Shown piece by piece: positions 26,760-38,393 of a stretch of DNA of 64,000 nucleotides. Origin of the DNA: Chionoecetes opilio (lineage: Eukaryota; Arthropoda; Malacostraca; Decapoda; Majidae); assembly GCA_016584305.1 (NCBI GenBank), contig JACEEZ010011577.1, forward strand, positions 36,120 to 100,119, in the 5' to 3' direction. Under the pieces are notes generated by a model that saw nothing but the letters and a program-made list of their open reading frames with translations, had not been told where the DNA came from and made no database searches. The first letter of the stretch is position 1, and each line of letters opens with the position of its first letter. The translations under genes were made by a program, and so were the position numbers.

Positions 26760-27602
26760 TGCACTAAAAAATCGGGAAGCTCCCCGATGTTTGTACCCAA
26801 CGCAGCGCTATCTTAAGTCTATCGTGACGCTATCGTTATCTATGTAGCAGCTTCGGGGACACTACCGTGATCGTCTTATGTCTATCGTGACGATAAGAAA
26901 CCGTTACGCGCGACATGTTCCCCACCCTTCCCCCTTTTTTGCCACCCCCGTTCCGTCTTCCCCCCCCTTCTCATTCACCTCCACCCTCCCGCGCCCTCTA
27001 ACCCCCCACTCCCTCATCACGTGGTGACACCACCCTCCCCCTACTCCCTCGCCACATGTTGACACCCCCACCCCCCTTTTAACCAATCATATCCCCACCA
27101 ACTTTACCAACAACGCCTTCTACATGCCCAAGCCCCCTCCCCCGTTTCCCCACCAACATCAACACCCCCTTTTTGTATTACAACCCCCCTCCCCCGTTTC
27201 CCCCCTTCTCCATCACCACCACATACCCACCCCTGTTTCTCCCACCTTCATCTCTACCCCCCCTTCCTTCTCCATCACCATGGCAACATCCACCCACGTG
27301 TGAGGCATGTCTCTTGACGCTATCGTGATACGTTCATGGCACCGTCAAGGCAATGTCGTGGTTATCGTAGCTCTATCGTGACGACAAAATGACCGTTGAT
27401 TTTTCATTCGTGACGTAGTCTTACAACTGTCATGACTCCATCGTGACCATCTTACGACCGTCATGACACATACGTACAGGCAGCGTGACATTGTTGTGAG
27501 GTTATCGTGGTCTGCGTTTTTCGTGGTCAAATTTCTCGATAGCGTCAATAATCAAATTGGTGGCGCTATCGTGGTTCGATTATGGAATGTGTGAAGGGAG
27601 CT
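26760..27602 (-). mobile_element. Harbinger-type MITE with CACGATAGCG motifs, copy 1
   Basis: The right end closes with the inverse of AGCTCCCTTCACACATTCC at 27602 and is followed by TTA (27603-27605). Copy 2 at 35065 starts with the same word after TTA. 27345-27548 translates to nearly the same 60-residue string as 35137-35322, which shows conservation between copies rather than a gene. The left limit is uncertain. Many copies of tatcgtgacg lie inside. Confidence 0.65.
26925..27290 (+). repeat. Polypyrimidine, C-rich tract
   Basis: About 365 bp of ccacc, ccccc and tccc words with almost no G. A G-rich inverse counterpart occurs in copy 2 at 35400-35510, so the tract belongs to the MITE. Confidence 0.8.
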
Positions 27603-27769
27603 TTACCAGTCTATAATACATGCTCTCGGTCTTTCTTCTTGCAAGCCAAGAACGAGTCCACTTGCGGTTTTTTGGGCAAATAATGTGCCAAAACACACAT
27701 GAGTCCTATACCAGCCAAACTAAGACTTGTTGCACGATCCATAGTGTTTTGTTTTGGGCGCGGGTCTAG

Positions 27770-27906
27770 GAAGATGCCGGCCGGTAGGAAGATGCTCGTA
27801 GCCGAAACGCCGTGTGACAAGTCGCGCATTTTTTGCCACCTTTGGGCATCTTTTGGTAGCAAGATACCAAAAGATGCCGGAAAATATTGCTCGTGTGACA
27901 TGGCCT
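27770..27906 (-). mobile_element. MITE end, AGGCCATGTCACACGAGC family, copy 1
   Basis: Read from 27906 leftward: AGGCCATGTCACACGAGC, then aatattttccggcatctttt. It is preceded in that direction by TTA. The same order appears on the plus strand at 45275-45400. Other end not found. Confidence 0.6.
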
Positions 27907-28374
27907 TAAGTTTGACGTTTGGGCCACAGTGTTACCCTTTTCTATCTTGTTGTTTAAAGGTAACTGGGTTCAACCCATTAACATGTAGCGTCAATGTCCT
28001 GTAGGGGTGATTGCCAAGGTCTGGTATGGTCAATACAAAGTAGTAAAGCGGTTTCTTTTAGGCTTGTTTATATATAAGTACCAGTAACGAGGAATACAAT
28101 ATACAGTTATGTAAAATATGTTCAATGTGAGGAATAGCGACTAGTCATAGGTTCCTACGGCCAAAGAACTTTAGTCTTACGACAGGCCTGAACCATTCAG
28201 TGACAACAGCGTGTAACCACACTGGTTACTCAGAGGGAATCGCACGTGAGTGTAGCGTCGCCCTCTCGCCTCTGCCTCTTCCGGCCGTTCGACATCTTAT
28301 ATAGGAGTTTTTTCTTTTGTTGACAGTTGCTTACACATACTCGGTTCTCGGTTGGTTACACATACTCGGTTACA
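27907..28374. other. No gene recognised
   Basis: Unique-looking sequence. 28200-28310 is G+C richer and includes a tatatagg word, but there is no gene behind it that would support calling a promoter. Confidence 0.35.
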
Positions 28375-28475
28375 CATACTCGGCTCGGTTGGTAGAGATG
28401 CGTGCTCGCGTGCAGAATCCCTGCATTCGGTCAGCGGTTCGAGCCCACCAAGTTCGTCCTGACGTGGTGGCGCTT
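28375..28475 (+). repeat. tRNA-like SINE head
   Basis: tcggttggtagagatgcgtg as A-box region and cggttcgagcccacc as B-box, about 50 bp apart. No matching acceptor stem, so treated as SINE-derived, not a tRNA gene. Confidence 0.6.
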
Positions 28476-28552
28476 TGTATAGTAAATAACCTTGTAGTTG
28501 GTACTTGCAAAGTGTCTAGATAGGATCAAAGTATCTTATCTTGTATGTGTAA

Positions 28553-28716
28553 TGCTTATCAACTGTCATAAGTGGCAATTAGCAATGTTGTCGCTCCTCT
28601 TAATGAGTGATAAACAGGCGGGTGGTGACGACACAGCATAGACACAGGTTTTTTTTCACCTTCCAAGATGTTTATCAACTGCGATAAGTGGCAATCACAG
28701 TGTTGTCGCTCCTCCT
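28553..28716 (+). repeat. Two direct copies of a 50-bp unit
   Basis: tttatcaactg-cataagtggcaat...gttgtcgctcctc occurs at 28556-28600 and 28669-28712. The separation is about 113 bp. Confidence 0.7.
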
Positions 28717-28739
28717 GTTGTGCCACAGTGCCTTCTGGT

Positions 28740-30535
28740 CAAAAACATACTACTCCCCTGGCCACTGTCTGTTAACATAGGAATTATTATACACGTACAT
28801 ATATCTCTACCTATTCAGTGCCCTAATAGACAGAACCTTCAACGATGGCTGCCGGGCCGAGATTGGGCTGCTGCTATTTTTTGGGGCAGTGGCCAGTGCT
28901 GAGCCAAAACAGACACATGAACACGTGCACACGAGTATATAACTCTGGTCCGAAACGGTATAAAAGAAAACGACATGACGGTCACTAATATATTTGACAA
29001 AGCTATTATAGTATGACTTAATGATGGAACCGTTGGACTCCAGGTGGTTAAGACAATTATTTTTGAGACAAAATAATTATAAATATATAATTCCAGCCCC
29101 CTTTATATATATGACATTAAAATTATTGGTCAGCATATCTCGTACCCCCAGGTGTAAGGTTTCGTTCGGTGGTACAGGTACCCAGGTTTAATAAGAACCA
29201 CTGCTCTAGATAGTGTCACATCAGGAAGTATCATATCCCAAGATAATCAGGCAAGCGTTGTAGATTCGGAAAGTGTTTAACGCTCTCCACACACGAAAAG
29301 TTTAATAAGTTTCTCCATCCACTGCGACATCCGTCTGGGGCTCCTAAGGGGCCCCGCGAAATGTCCTGACTGTGCGGCGAATTTTGTTTTTGTTATCAAT
29401 TTCACCAAACGCGTATCTTTTTCCTGGCATTATTATTTAATCATGGTTTTGCAAGAGACTATTCTGCCTTATGTAAGGGAAAAAAATAACAAGAAATGCA
29501 AATAAATAGCGGAATTTACAGACTCCGAAAAAAACATTGAGTAATGAGAAATAAGAAATACTTACGTTCACCACTTCGTAGCTCGAAACTTCCTGAGTCG
29601 ACTTTTTATAAATTTATTTTTGCCAATAAAAGCGGATTTTTTTTGAGGATTCCAACGCTACCATTTTAATCTTCATATGGCCAGTATGGCCAGCTCGGGA
29701 CACGTTTTAAAGGGACGACAGTCCCCGCTCACAGACTGCCTGCTGAGAGGAAACTGAGACACAAGCCCTTATCATTTCAAATCCACTTCACGAGAGAGTT
29801 GACAATTAGTTTTTTTTATAGGTCTAGCTTGGATCTTTGACGCAAAAATTTTGACGCGATTCTGATAAATGCTTTGTTTTTGGCGAATTTTTTCAAGTTT
29901 TCGCGTCAAAAGCTCAGATGTAGACGGTTCCGTTTTGACGCGAATCGCGTCACTTGGCGTGAGCGGGTTAAAATATTAGTACAATGAAAAATAGCTGAGA
30001 ACTAAGGAGTTAAAAGAAAAAGTGAGAAAATGTTTATGCGCTACTTTATTTAGCCGTCATTTTCGTATAATGGATATTATGTTGCAGATTTATGCTAATG
30101 TGATGCAGAATTTTCTCAGGAGTACGATGGTTTATCCCGGTGTTTTTCTTCAATATCAAATGGTGGTGTCAGAAAAGTCCTTAGGAATAAGGTTTGATAA
30201 GCCAGATGGTCGCCGCACTAGGCTGCGGGCGTCACTCGTCACAATACAGCGGGATGCGGGACTCGCTTCTAGGTATATAACTCTGTGGTGAGCTTATATG
30301 CACATTAATATGTAATAAGACACAGAATGTACACTAAATAAAAATGGGGAGAAAAAATGTACAAATAATGAAACAGTTAAATCGACCGCGAGTATCTACG
30401 GCCGAATATGAGATTACGAAAATACTACGACTTACAATTTTTTGTTTACATCAACCACTTAGATAGTGGGATTAACAGTGACATCAGCAGTTTGCTGATA
30501 CTAAAAATAGGTAGGATTATTTAAATTTTTTAGTC
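28740..30535. other. No gene recognised; possible hAT terminus at 29187-29213
   Basis: 29187-29213 is the inverse of CAGTGGTTCTTATTAAACC, a common hAT-type end, with no partner found. 29820-29970 has several tttgacgcgattc words in both orientations and may be a MITE piece. The frame at 30022-30291 has no known motif. Confidence 0.35.
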
Positions 30536-31110
30536 ATATTGGCTTGTTAAATGTTTACTCCACGAATGGGGGCAAGGTCTAGAGTGCATATAGGCTTGTA
30601 AAATGTCTACTCCACGAATGGGGGCAAGGTCTAGGGCATATCGGCTTGTAAAATGTTTACTCCACGAATGGGGCAAGGTCTAGAGTGCATATTGGCTTGT
30701 AAAATGTTTACTCCACGAATGGGGGCAAGGGGCTAGAGTGCATATTGGCTTGTAAAATGTTTACTCCACGAATGGGGGCAAGGTCTAGAGTGCATATTGG
30801 CTTGTAAAATGTTTACTCCACGAATGGGGGCAAGGTTTTAGAGTGATATTGGCTTGTAAAATTTTTACTCCACGAATGGGGGCAAGGTCTAGAGTGCATA
30901 TTGGCTTGTAAAATTTTTACTCCACGAATGGGGGCAAGGTTCTAGAGGCATATTGGCTTGTAAAATGTTTACTCCACGAATGGGGGCAAGGCTTAGAGTG
31001 GCATATAGGCTTGTAAAAGGTTTACTTCCGAATGGGGGCCAAAGGTCTAGAGTGGGATATAGGCTTGTAAAATGTTACTCCACGAATGGGGGCAAGGTCT
31101 AGAGTGCATA
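30536..31110 (+). repeat. 52-bp tandem repeat, about 11 copies
   Basis: The unit contains ggcttgtaaaatgtttactc, cacgaatgggggcaagg and tctagagtgc. Copies differ by single-base indels and substitutions. No palindromic spacer structure, so not a CRISPR array. Confidence 0.95.
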
Positions 31111-31540
31111 GAAGTATTTTAAGGTGAGGGGATTTAAAAAGTTGACTTTAGCCTGTGCGAGCTTGGATACGTTCCACATCTTTAGTGTGGACGTCTATTT
31201 CCTAGTTAGATCACAGTCTGATATAAACGGTTTGCATGGAGACTTAAAAGTGCCTCGAGTTAACAGAAAACGCAAGCTGCAAGAAGGCGGCTTCTATCGG
31301 CTTCCTTACCAAAATTCGCCTCAAGAGAGCTCGCTCGCACGCGTACGTCTAGTCTCAGAGACGGATACTGAGAGACGGAAGCGCGTTTGTTCGTATTATA
31401 GGGACAGGCCTTCCATGAGCTCCGTTGAACTTACCCTCAATAATAGTCAATATCAATATCAATATCAAGTAATAGTCAAGTCAATTTTACCCTAAATTCT
31501 TAAGTTTTACCCTAAATAATCGGCTCGACTGTATATTCGA
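31111..31540 (+). other. Open frame without recognised function
   Basis: 31124-31495 is 123 codons, starting right after the tandem array. It contains a KRKLQEGGFYRLPYQNSP segment. No family recognised; it could be chance or an exon of an unknown repeat. Confidence 0.25.
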
Positions 31541-31632
31541 TTTTATATATCTATAAAATATAATATATATATATATTAAAATATATATATATATATAAAA
31601 TATATATATATAGATAATATATAATTATATAT

Positions 31633-31694
<62 letters not shown>

Positions 31695-31700
31695 TAAAGA
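31540..31700. repeat. (TA)n microsatellite
   Basis: About 150 bp of near-pure TA repeat with short breaks. Confidence 0.95.
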
Positions 31701-31989
31701 AAAAGGAAGTAGGTTTAAAATCCAATATTTTTTATTGATAACAAAAACAAAATAGTAAAGTTAAGCCATTTTAGTTTGTCAGTTTAATATCATTTCCATT
31801 AAATATATATTTCTGGGTTTAATAAGAACACACTTTAACAAAATAAGTATTGGGGAATAAAATAAGAATTATATTGACCCACAAATCTTTCAAACACATT
31901 AAAAGTAACAGGTAAAATATACATATTTGCATATTTAAGGTACAATACATATTTATATTTATACATATTACATATTGCAACCTCTGAAC

Positions 31990-33780
31990 ACGTTGCATCA
32001 CTTTTTTACATTATTGATTGCTTTTAGCATATTGTCCTCAATGTTCAGGTATGTGAAGATATATTTTAAGCGTTCATGTGATATATTTCAATGCATTAAG
32101 CCACTTAGGGTTTCATTTTTAAGAGAGGATCTTTGACAAGTTTTAGTTAGATTTAGTTTGCTGAAAAAACGCTCAACGGCTGCATTTGAAAAGGTAGTGA
32201 GAAGAGGGTGGATAGACTATAGGTTAAATTGGGATAACATGGCAGTCCTGCATAATTTTTCTATTCAGCACAATTTTCCCAGTACTTTGTGAAGTGGGTG
32301 TTGATTAGAAAGTTCTTCATCCAAACAGTGCAGTCTACATTCTTCATCCACAAGATTTTTATTGGCATACTTTGGTAATTGTGGCAGTTCATCAAATACG
32401 TATATATGCTATGGATGGAGGATTCAGAGTTGATGCAGAACGAGGGTTTACACAGGCCACTACTTCATGAATTTTGTCATTGAGTGAATATCTTTTCTGA
32501 ATCTGGGATACAGCTTCAATCAAGAAAGACTGACATGACATAAAGCTGTGAAAGTTCTGCGCTAGTTACTGTTCCCGATTGTTTTAAAATCCCGTACTGT
32601 TGCTGATGCACTCATTTTCCCGATATACATTCTCAACAGGAATTAAGACACTTGAAAAATATGTTGACCAGGACTAAGTAATGAAATATCAGCATTCTTA
32701 ACAAAGCTCACATCCATGAAGTCAGTACACAAACTTCGAATGAGTTTGCATGTCTCAGTTTTCCGTGTGAAAAAAATTGGAGCCTCAGACTGGAAGAACG
32801 TATTATAACTATTGAACTTACCCAAGTTGTAATCCAGAAATTCGAGGTAGGCTTGGGTAAGCTTGTTTTTCAAGGCAGTAACAATCATATCATTTACATG
32901 TGTTGGGTCACTATATGTTAATTTTGTGAAGTAAAGCTCCAATGCATCCGACTGTTCTACCTAGCAATCTTTTCACACATGCCTGTACAGACAACCATCT
33001 GGTTTGGCTTGGAGCCAGGATTTTATGAGGTTCAATATCAACAAATTTTTGAAACTCTTTGAATGCATGTTGCCTCTTGGAGCTCAGACTAAATTAAGTG
33101 TGCAAAAATGTTACGGCATAAATCTTCAACATATTTTGGGAGTTTGAGGCAAGCATTTGATGCAAAATAGATGAATCATGTGGGATGAACATTTGACAAT
33201 TATGACTTGAGGCAAATATTCTTTTAACAATGTAGCTACTGAATGGTTGGCTCCCATCATCACATTTGTAGTGTCAAAAAAAAACCCAACAATATTTTTA
33301 ACAGGAATGTTTTTTGATGTGAAAAAATTCCTTCATGGCATTGAACAGTCCTACAGCTGAGCATCATTAACCTCTATCAAATCTACGAAAGAGTTTTCAA
33401 GTTTATCTTTCTCAAAATATTGTACTAATACGCACACTTGTTTAGTTGTACTCCTGTCTGTTGTCTCATCTATAATTACAGAAAAAAACCTTTCACGTAG
33501 ATTCCAAAGAGTTCAATGCCGATCGAAAATGCTTTTCCAAACACTTGTCTTATTATGTTTGAGGCTCTTTGCTTCCCTAGTTTTACTTTTTTTAAAGACA
33601 TCGCATCAGGAAACATGGCTTTTAGGAGGTCTAGTAAGGGTTCACATAAGGAAATGGGCAAGTGATGTTCTGATAGAAAAGCACACACCCGAAGTTCAAT
33701 TTTCCGTGCAGACTTTTCGATTGGGCCCTTTGCAATAATAAAGCTGGGGAACTGACTTTTTCTTAGAAATTTCACCAATT
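31990..33780 (-). pseudogene. hAT-family transposase remnant
   Basis: Read on the minus strand from 33780: KIELRVCAFLSEHHLPISL, DLLKAMFPDA, then VIIDETTDRSTTKQVCVLV (first catalytic Asp region, about 33470), a CSSHMIHL phrase (about 33190), and near the end NAAVERFFSKLNLTKT (about 32190), the hATC dimerisation motif. Frames change repeatedly and stops occur. 32643-32942 is one clean piece. I could not find matching terminal repeats. Confidence 0.7.
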
Positions 33781-33799
33781 TTCGTCATTGGTGAAAATT

Positions 33800-34095
33800 T
33801 CGTCATCTGGAAACACTAAACCGCCCAGAAACAGAGGGCCGAAAAAGGGGATCTATGAAGGGTGACACCAGTAGATTTCCGCTAGCCTTACATAAATAAG
33901 TTTCGTGTGTATAAAAAATGAAAATTAAAAAACTGATTTACGTCAATGAATCCTTTGAATTTGAATTTTTTAAACTGGCAAACACCTGATTACCCTAGAA
34001 TTACCTAGATTATGCATTACCCTAACCGCTACCCTAGAAGGGGTCTGATTTCCCTAGTTTAGGGTATTTTAAACCCCCAAAAAGGAAGCACTGTA
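33800..34095. other. No gene recognised
   Basis: AT-rich sequence with repeated ccctag words near 33990-34060. Nothing further supported. Confidence 0.4.
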
Positions 34096-34096
34096 T

Positions 34097-34385
34097 AGGG
34101 ATGTTGCACCGGTAACCCCGGTATACGAAATACCGGTATTTTAGCACCCGGGATTACCGGTATCGGTATCGGTATTAGTATGCATCGGTTATCCCGGGAT
34201 CGGTATATTATTTGGTCGGTATTGGATTTCGGTATTATGTTTTTTTTCTTTTTTTTTCTCGAAACAGACTCCTGACTAGTACCAAGACCAAGAAACTGAC
34301 TAGTGACTACTCCGACTGCCGGGACAACGTATGGTAGCGTAACGCTCATTGGCTCAGAGCCTCAGATCTGCGGCGCGTGTTATCA
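34097..34385 (+). repeat. CGGTAT-rich repeat (hAT-like end), uninterrupted copy
   Basis: Begins tagggatgttgcaccgg, typical of hAT termini, followed by clustered ccggtat words. The same order of phrases occurs at 44345-44498 and resumes at 45121-45255, where another element splits it. Confidence 0.7.
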
Positions 34386-34519
34386 TTGGCCCATTGCAGC
34401 TCAGCTGACAATGCCGCTCTGTGAAACCTACCTCCCTCCCTTACCCCATGAGGGCAGACCATCACAGAAAACGGATCATTACATATTACACAGGCGTCAC
34501 TATACAAATCTAGCCTAGC

Positions 34520-34533
34520 TCACATTTTCATTA

Positions 34534-34566
<33 letters not shown>

Positions 34567-34680
34567 GTCTTAGTCTACTATTATTATGGTTAATAATGGC
34601 ATCATCTTTTTCATTATTGGTATTATTATTATCTTCCAAATTATTATTATTATTCTATTATTAATATAATTATTTCAAAG

Positions 34681-34732
<52 letters not shown>

Positions 34733-34745
34733 CTGTGTGTGTGTT
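34520..34745 (+). repeat. (ATT)n then (GT)n microsatellites
   Basis: 34527-34570 and 34620-34670 are ATT repeats; 34684-34743 is GT repeat. Confidence 0.95.
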
Positions 34746-34879
34746 ATTCACCCATGGTCTTGTCCACGCGAGCTGGCTCGCGATCGCCAGTTTTCACCCT
34801 CTCAGTGCGAGCTTGGAGCTCATTATTACCGATCTTTGGGCAATGCTGGGAGATCACACACCACACACCCCCATCCCCT

Positions 34880-35000
34880 TCCTCAAGGGGGACAGTAACC
34901 GCCCGAATGTGTCAGTGAAAAATCCCCAGGAGCGCGAGGATTCGAACCGCCTACCCACAGAATGGGAGCCCGGCACGCTGTCACCTGACCATCGCGCGGT
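34880..35000 (-). repeat. tRNA-headed SINE on the minus strand
   Basis: Minus strand: A-box region cgcgatggtcaggtgacagc (34999-34975) and B-box ggttcgaatcc (34948-34938). The body runs toward 34880. Confidence 0.7.
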
Positions 35001-35064
35001 GTGTGTGTGTGTGTTAGAGTTAATTCACACCTCAGATATGACTGACCCCTCGTATCTTTCTTTA

Positions 35065-35520
35065 AGCTCCCTTCACACATTCCATAATCGAACCACGATA
35101 GCGCCACCAATTTGATTATTGACGCTATCGTGAAATTTGACCACGATAAACGCAGACCACGATAGCCTCACAACAATGTCACGCTGCCTGTACGTATGTG
35201 TCATGACGGTCGTAAGATGGTCACGATGGAGTCATGACAGCTGTAAGACTACGTCACGAATGGAAAATCAACGGTCATTTTGTCGTCACGATAGAGCTAC
35301 GATAACCACGACAGTGCCATGACGGTGCCATGATCGTATCACGATAGCGTCAAGAGCTACCAACATGCCTCACACGTGGGTGTGTGTTGCCATGGTGATG
35401 GAGAAGGAAGGAGGGCTAGAGATGAAGGTGGGAGAAACAGGGGTGGGGGTTGGTATGGAGAAATGGGGTAAACGGGGGAGGGGGGTTGTAAGAAAGAAGG
35501 GGGGTTAGCGTTAGTTAACG
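35065..35520 (+). mobile_element. Harbinger-type MITE with CACGATAGCG motifs, copy 2
   Basis: Starts AGCTCCCTTCACACATTCC right after TTA (35062-35064). Inverse relative to copy 1 at 26760-27602. Contains at least five cacgata words in its first 280 bp and a G-rich block at 35400-35510. The far end is lost or unrecognised. Confidence 0.7.
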
Positions 35521-35570
35521 CCCGGTACCCATTACGGCTGGATGGACAAGGGCTTGGGTTTTTATTAAGG
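35505..35570 (-). repeat. SINE tail fragment
   Basis: 35519-35545 is the inverse of the ccgtaatgggtaccgggcgt phrase of the SINE body at 23780-24030. Confidence 0.6.
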
Positions 35571-35809
35571 AAAATGGAGCCATTATACCTTCAGTCTGAT
35601 GCGGAGCCGTGCACGTGGTGGTTTGTGGCAGCTACCCGCCGGTGTGGTGACACGAGGTGGCCTCGGGTGAGATGCCGCCGTTCACCACTCGGCCCATCAC
35701 CCCAAAACAAGCTCACCACGAGCGCATGGGATTGTTATATGGCCTAATTTAATTTGTATACTTGCCCTGTTCAGTTCTTGAGTCAGAAAACATCATATAT
35801 ACTCAATTT

Positions 35810-36095
35810 ATGAGTATTTTTATGTATTTTGCGTCCTCTACACCACCCCTTACGTAGTCGCCGTATTTTGTTTTTAAGTACGTCATCAATCTGCACGCTG
35901 AATACCAAAACAGCTGATGGCAGTCGCTAGGTCGTGAAGCATGGACGTTAGCGTATCTGAATGTGGCCCCAGCTTCTTCCTTAGCACTGCCAACGTGTTT
36001 TATTATTTGGCTGATTTCACTCACTAATACACGGAACTGAAACTGCAGCGAGTGGAAGGACTCACCAGTGGCCAGAAACCTGTGAAAGAGAGAAA
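35810..36095 (-). pseudogene. PIF/Harbinger transposase N-terminal fragment
   Basis: The minus-strand frame begins RFLATGESFHSLQFQFRV, the conserved helix-turn-helix entry of PIF/Harbinger transposases (family form: FLATG-SF-SL-F-FR). The downstream sequence no longer matches and the DDE core is absent. It lies head-to-head with a MADF gene fragment, as in autonomous Harbinger elements, which carry a transposase and a Myb/MADF-like DNA-binding gene. Confidence 0.7.
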
Positions 36096-36182
36096 AAAAA
36101 ATTATAGGCACTTTTACTACTACTTTTTACTAGTACTTTTTACTAGTTCCTACTAATTATTTATTTTTTATGTCTTTTGTAG

Positions 36183-37153
36183 TTGATGACTGCAAGAAAC
36201 GTTGGCGAAACATCAAGGATACGTACGACAGAAAGAAGAAAGCAGATTAAGAAAACAGGATCAGCAGCTCCACCTACGAAGAAAGGGAAAAAATGGGCAC
36301 TGGAAGAAAAACTGTCATTTCTTCAACCTGCTGAAGAACATCGACGATTAGTGAACTTTCATTGTCATTACCTAATTTAAGTTCCTAATGATATTAAAGG
36401 AATATGTGGTATTTAAATTAAAATCTGTTCTTCACTGTGCTCTTATTTTAATGCCAAACAAAGCATCACGATCTGCTATACGTTGTTCAGTATATTTCAT
36501 TAAACGAATATTACCTACATTCTGTGGAATTTTTTTTTCGAGGAGTTTCTCAAACGTCACTGCAACACAAGAAGAAGAATTCGTTGATGATCCAGAACAA
36601 GTGGAAATCATCGAGCCACCTTTGCCTGACAATACAAGTTTTAGGCAAAACTCAGAACAGTCAACCCCGACTCCGTCTGTATCGCCGATCCCGCTTCCTC
36701 CACAAACTTCATCTCAGCGGTCCTCCACTCGTACACAGGGAGCAACAAGCAACATCTCGAGGAGAACAAACCACCGAGAACAAATTGTTTGCCCATTAGA
36801 TAAGAGAACAGCTGAGGCGAAATGAATAATAAAGAACCTTAGCTTTCGGTCCGAACAAACCTGGGATGAGATCGACTGTTTTTCAGAGCATTGCCAACTC
36901 AGTTAAAAAATACCACCTCACCTACAACCCCGTGCAAAGAACAATGACCCGATCGGTTAAATTGGAGGTGGAAATGTTGAATGAATTTCATCCATGCACC
37001 TTTTCGAACACCCTTCTTCAACTCCTGCATCCGGTTCACTCAGCAGTGGTTCCACTGAAAACAATCCCTCATTCGCCCCCTGATGCATATCAGTCAGTAC
37101 ACAATACTGTACTCTCATTTCTCTACCGATACATTATTTCCTCAACAATGTGA
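36183..37153 (+). pseudogene. MADF-BESS protein fragment (Harbinger accessory gene), exon 2 onward
   Basis: After a good acceptor (cttttgtag) comes VDDCKKRWRNIKDTYDRKKK, the second half of a MADF DNA-binding domain, then stop or shift. Farther on GKKWALEEKLSFL (36285), a Pro/Ser-rich linker (36600-36760), and FFRSIANSVKK-like residues followed by SVKLEVEMLNEF (36870-36990), a BESS dimerisation motif. The pieces fit one protein but are broken by shifts. Probably helps nuclear import and end recognition of the transposase. Confidence 0.65.
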
Positions 37154-37754
37154 GCCAACTCAATGGTAATGATTTGGGACAGGATAGACAGATAATCAGA
37201 GAGCATCAATGATCTACTTTCTAGCAACCAATTATTTTAAACTCTGATCCCATGATATCTGTTTCGTATGGCCAATGATTTTTGTACCGTAAACTTTGGA
37301 CATACGTATTATATCTTGCAATAAATGGTTTAATAGAACTTGGTAATTACTGATCTTGTGTTTTTATTAATACCTTTTATTAAAGTCTTTCAAATTCAGA
37401 ATTTAAAAAAAAAGCAAAAAATTAAAAAGTAACGTAGGCATTTATTAAACGAACCTCCATGTGATGGTAATTTTTTCTTCATGCGTCACGGGCTACAGGT
37501 TTCTGTTGTAAGGACTTCTTGGATAGTCCCGTCTTTGATCAATTCAACCAGGAAGTCGAAACTGTTCAAACAGAAATGGCGGAATAATTCGGCAAACTTG
37601 TTGTGGTACTTCACGCAGGTGGTCTTGCAATCAATTTTTCGAAATATCCCGCTTCATTACCTCATTTCAAACATCAAATGTTTGTAGCCCTTGTTCCCCC
37701 GTCCATTTGGAAAAAAACTTTCTTCAACTTCATCCCTCTTCTACTAGAAGATAT
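37154..37754. other. No gene recognised
   Basis: AT-rich. The aataaa word at 37319 could serve as a poly(A) signal of the MADF gene. Nothing else supported. Confidence 0.35.
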
Positions 37755-37991
37755 TTAATAACAACCTTCTCCTACTCAATTTGCTCAAAGCCATTTTCTA
37801 GCGACACTACCTCACGGGACACTTCCGCCCGTGACTGGTAACAAAAAAAATAAGCTGTATCGTTGAAAATTGCATAAAAACAGACCGGCTGAAGCAAAAT
37901 AGTACACCCTTTATTTATCGGTGCAGCGATAACCGTTGAACAATCATCGCTAGAGCATAATCGTGATATCGCACCGAGCAAAATGTCATCT
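37755..37991 (+). repeat. 3' terminal segment of a Harbinger element (copy A)
   Basis: About 235 bp closely matching 42545-42784 in the same orientation, ending cgcaccgagcaaaa plus a short variable tail. Followed by TTA at 37992-37994, which is shared with the next element. Confidence 0.75.
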
Positions 37992-38237
37992 TTAAGGTAG
38001 GGTTTTGCTCGGTGCGGATTATTGCTCAACGATGATCGTTTCATGACTCAACGATGATCGTCAACGATTGTCTACGCACTAATTCTTTGTTTTTGAAATG
38101 GGGCTGTTTTGCTCGAGTTGACTGCCGCTACAGTCGCTAAACGATCATAGTTGGCTCAGAATAGTCACACGGCTGGGGTGGTGAATAAATCGCCATCGCA
38201 AACGAACATTTGAATTGGAAGGAGTGTGTGCGTCATC

Positions 38238-38393
38238 ATGGCTCCCAAGTTCTCCGTAAATGAACAAGTGAGATCTTTGTGGAGGAGTTGCGGAACATCC
38301 CTAGTTGTGGCAGATCTCACATCCCAAATACCAGGACCAACGAGGTAAAAGGACAGACGTCGGCAGAAGTCGCCGCCAAAGTTGGAAAAGCAG
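38238..38393 (+). pseudogene. MADF domain exon 1 (Harbinger accessory gene)
   Basis: ATG opens MAPKFSVNEQ. After one shift, FVEELRNIP, and in the next frame the LW..SHPKYQDQRGKR phrase, then VAAKVGKA up to the donor gtgagt. The donor phase and sequence fit exactly onto the exon starting at 36183, which lies upstream. No second exon is found downstream of this one. Confidence 0.6.

Noticed and set aside
27345..27548. Conserved 60-residue peptide shared with 35137-35322
   Set aside because: The similarity is between two copies of a MITE; the frame has no start context or motif and is rich in repeats of cacgat.
30536..31110. Possible CRISPR-like array
   Set aside because: The units are contiguous 52-bp tandem copies with no unique spacers, and the window is eukaryotic.
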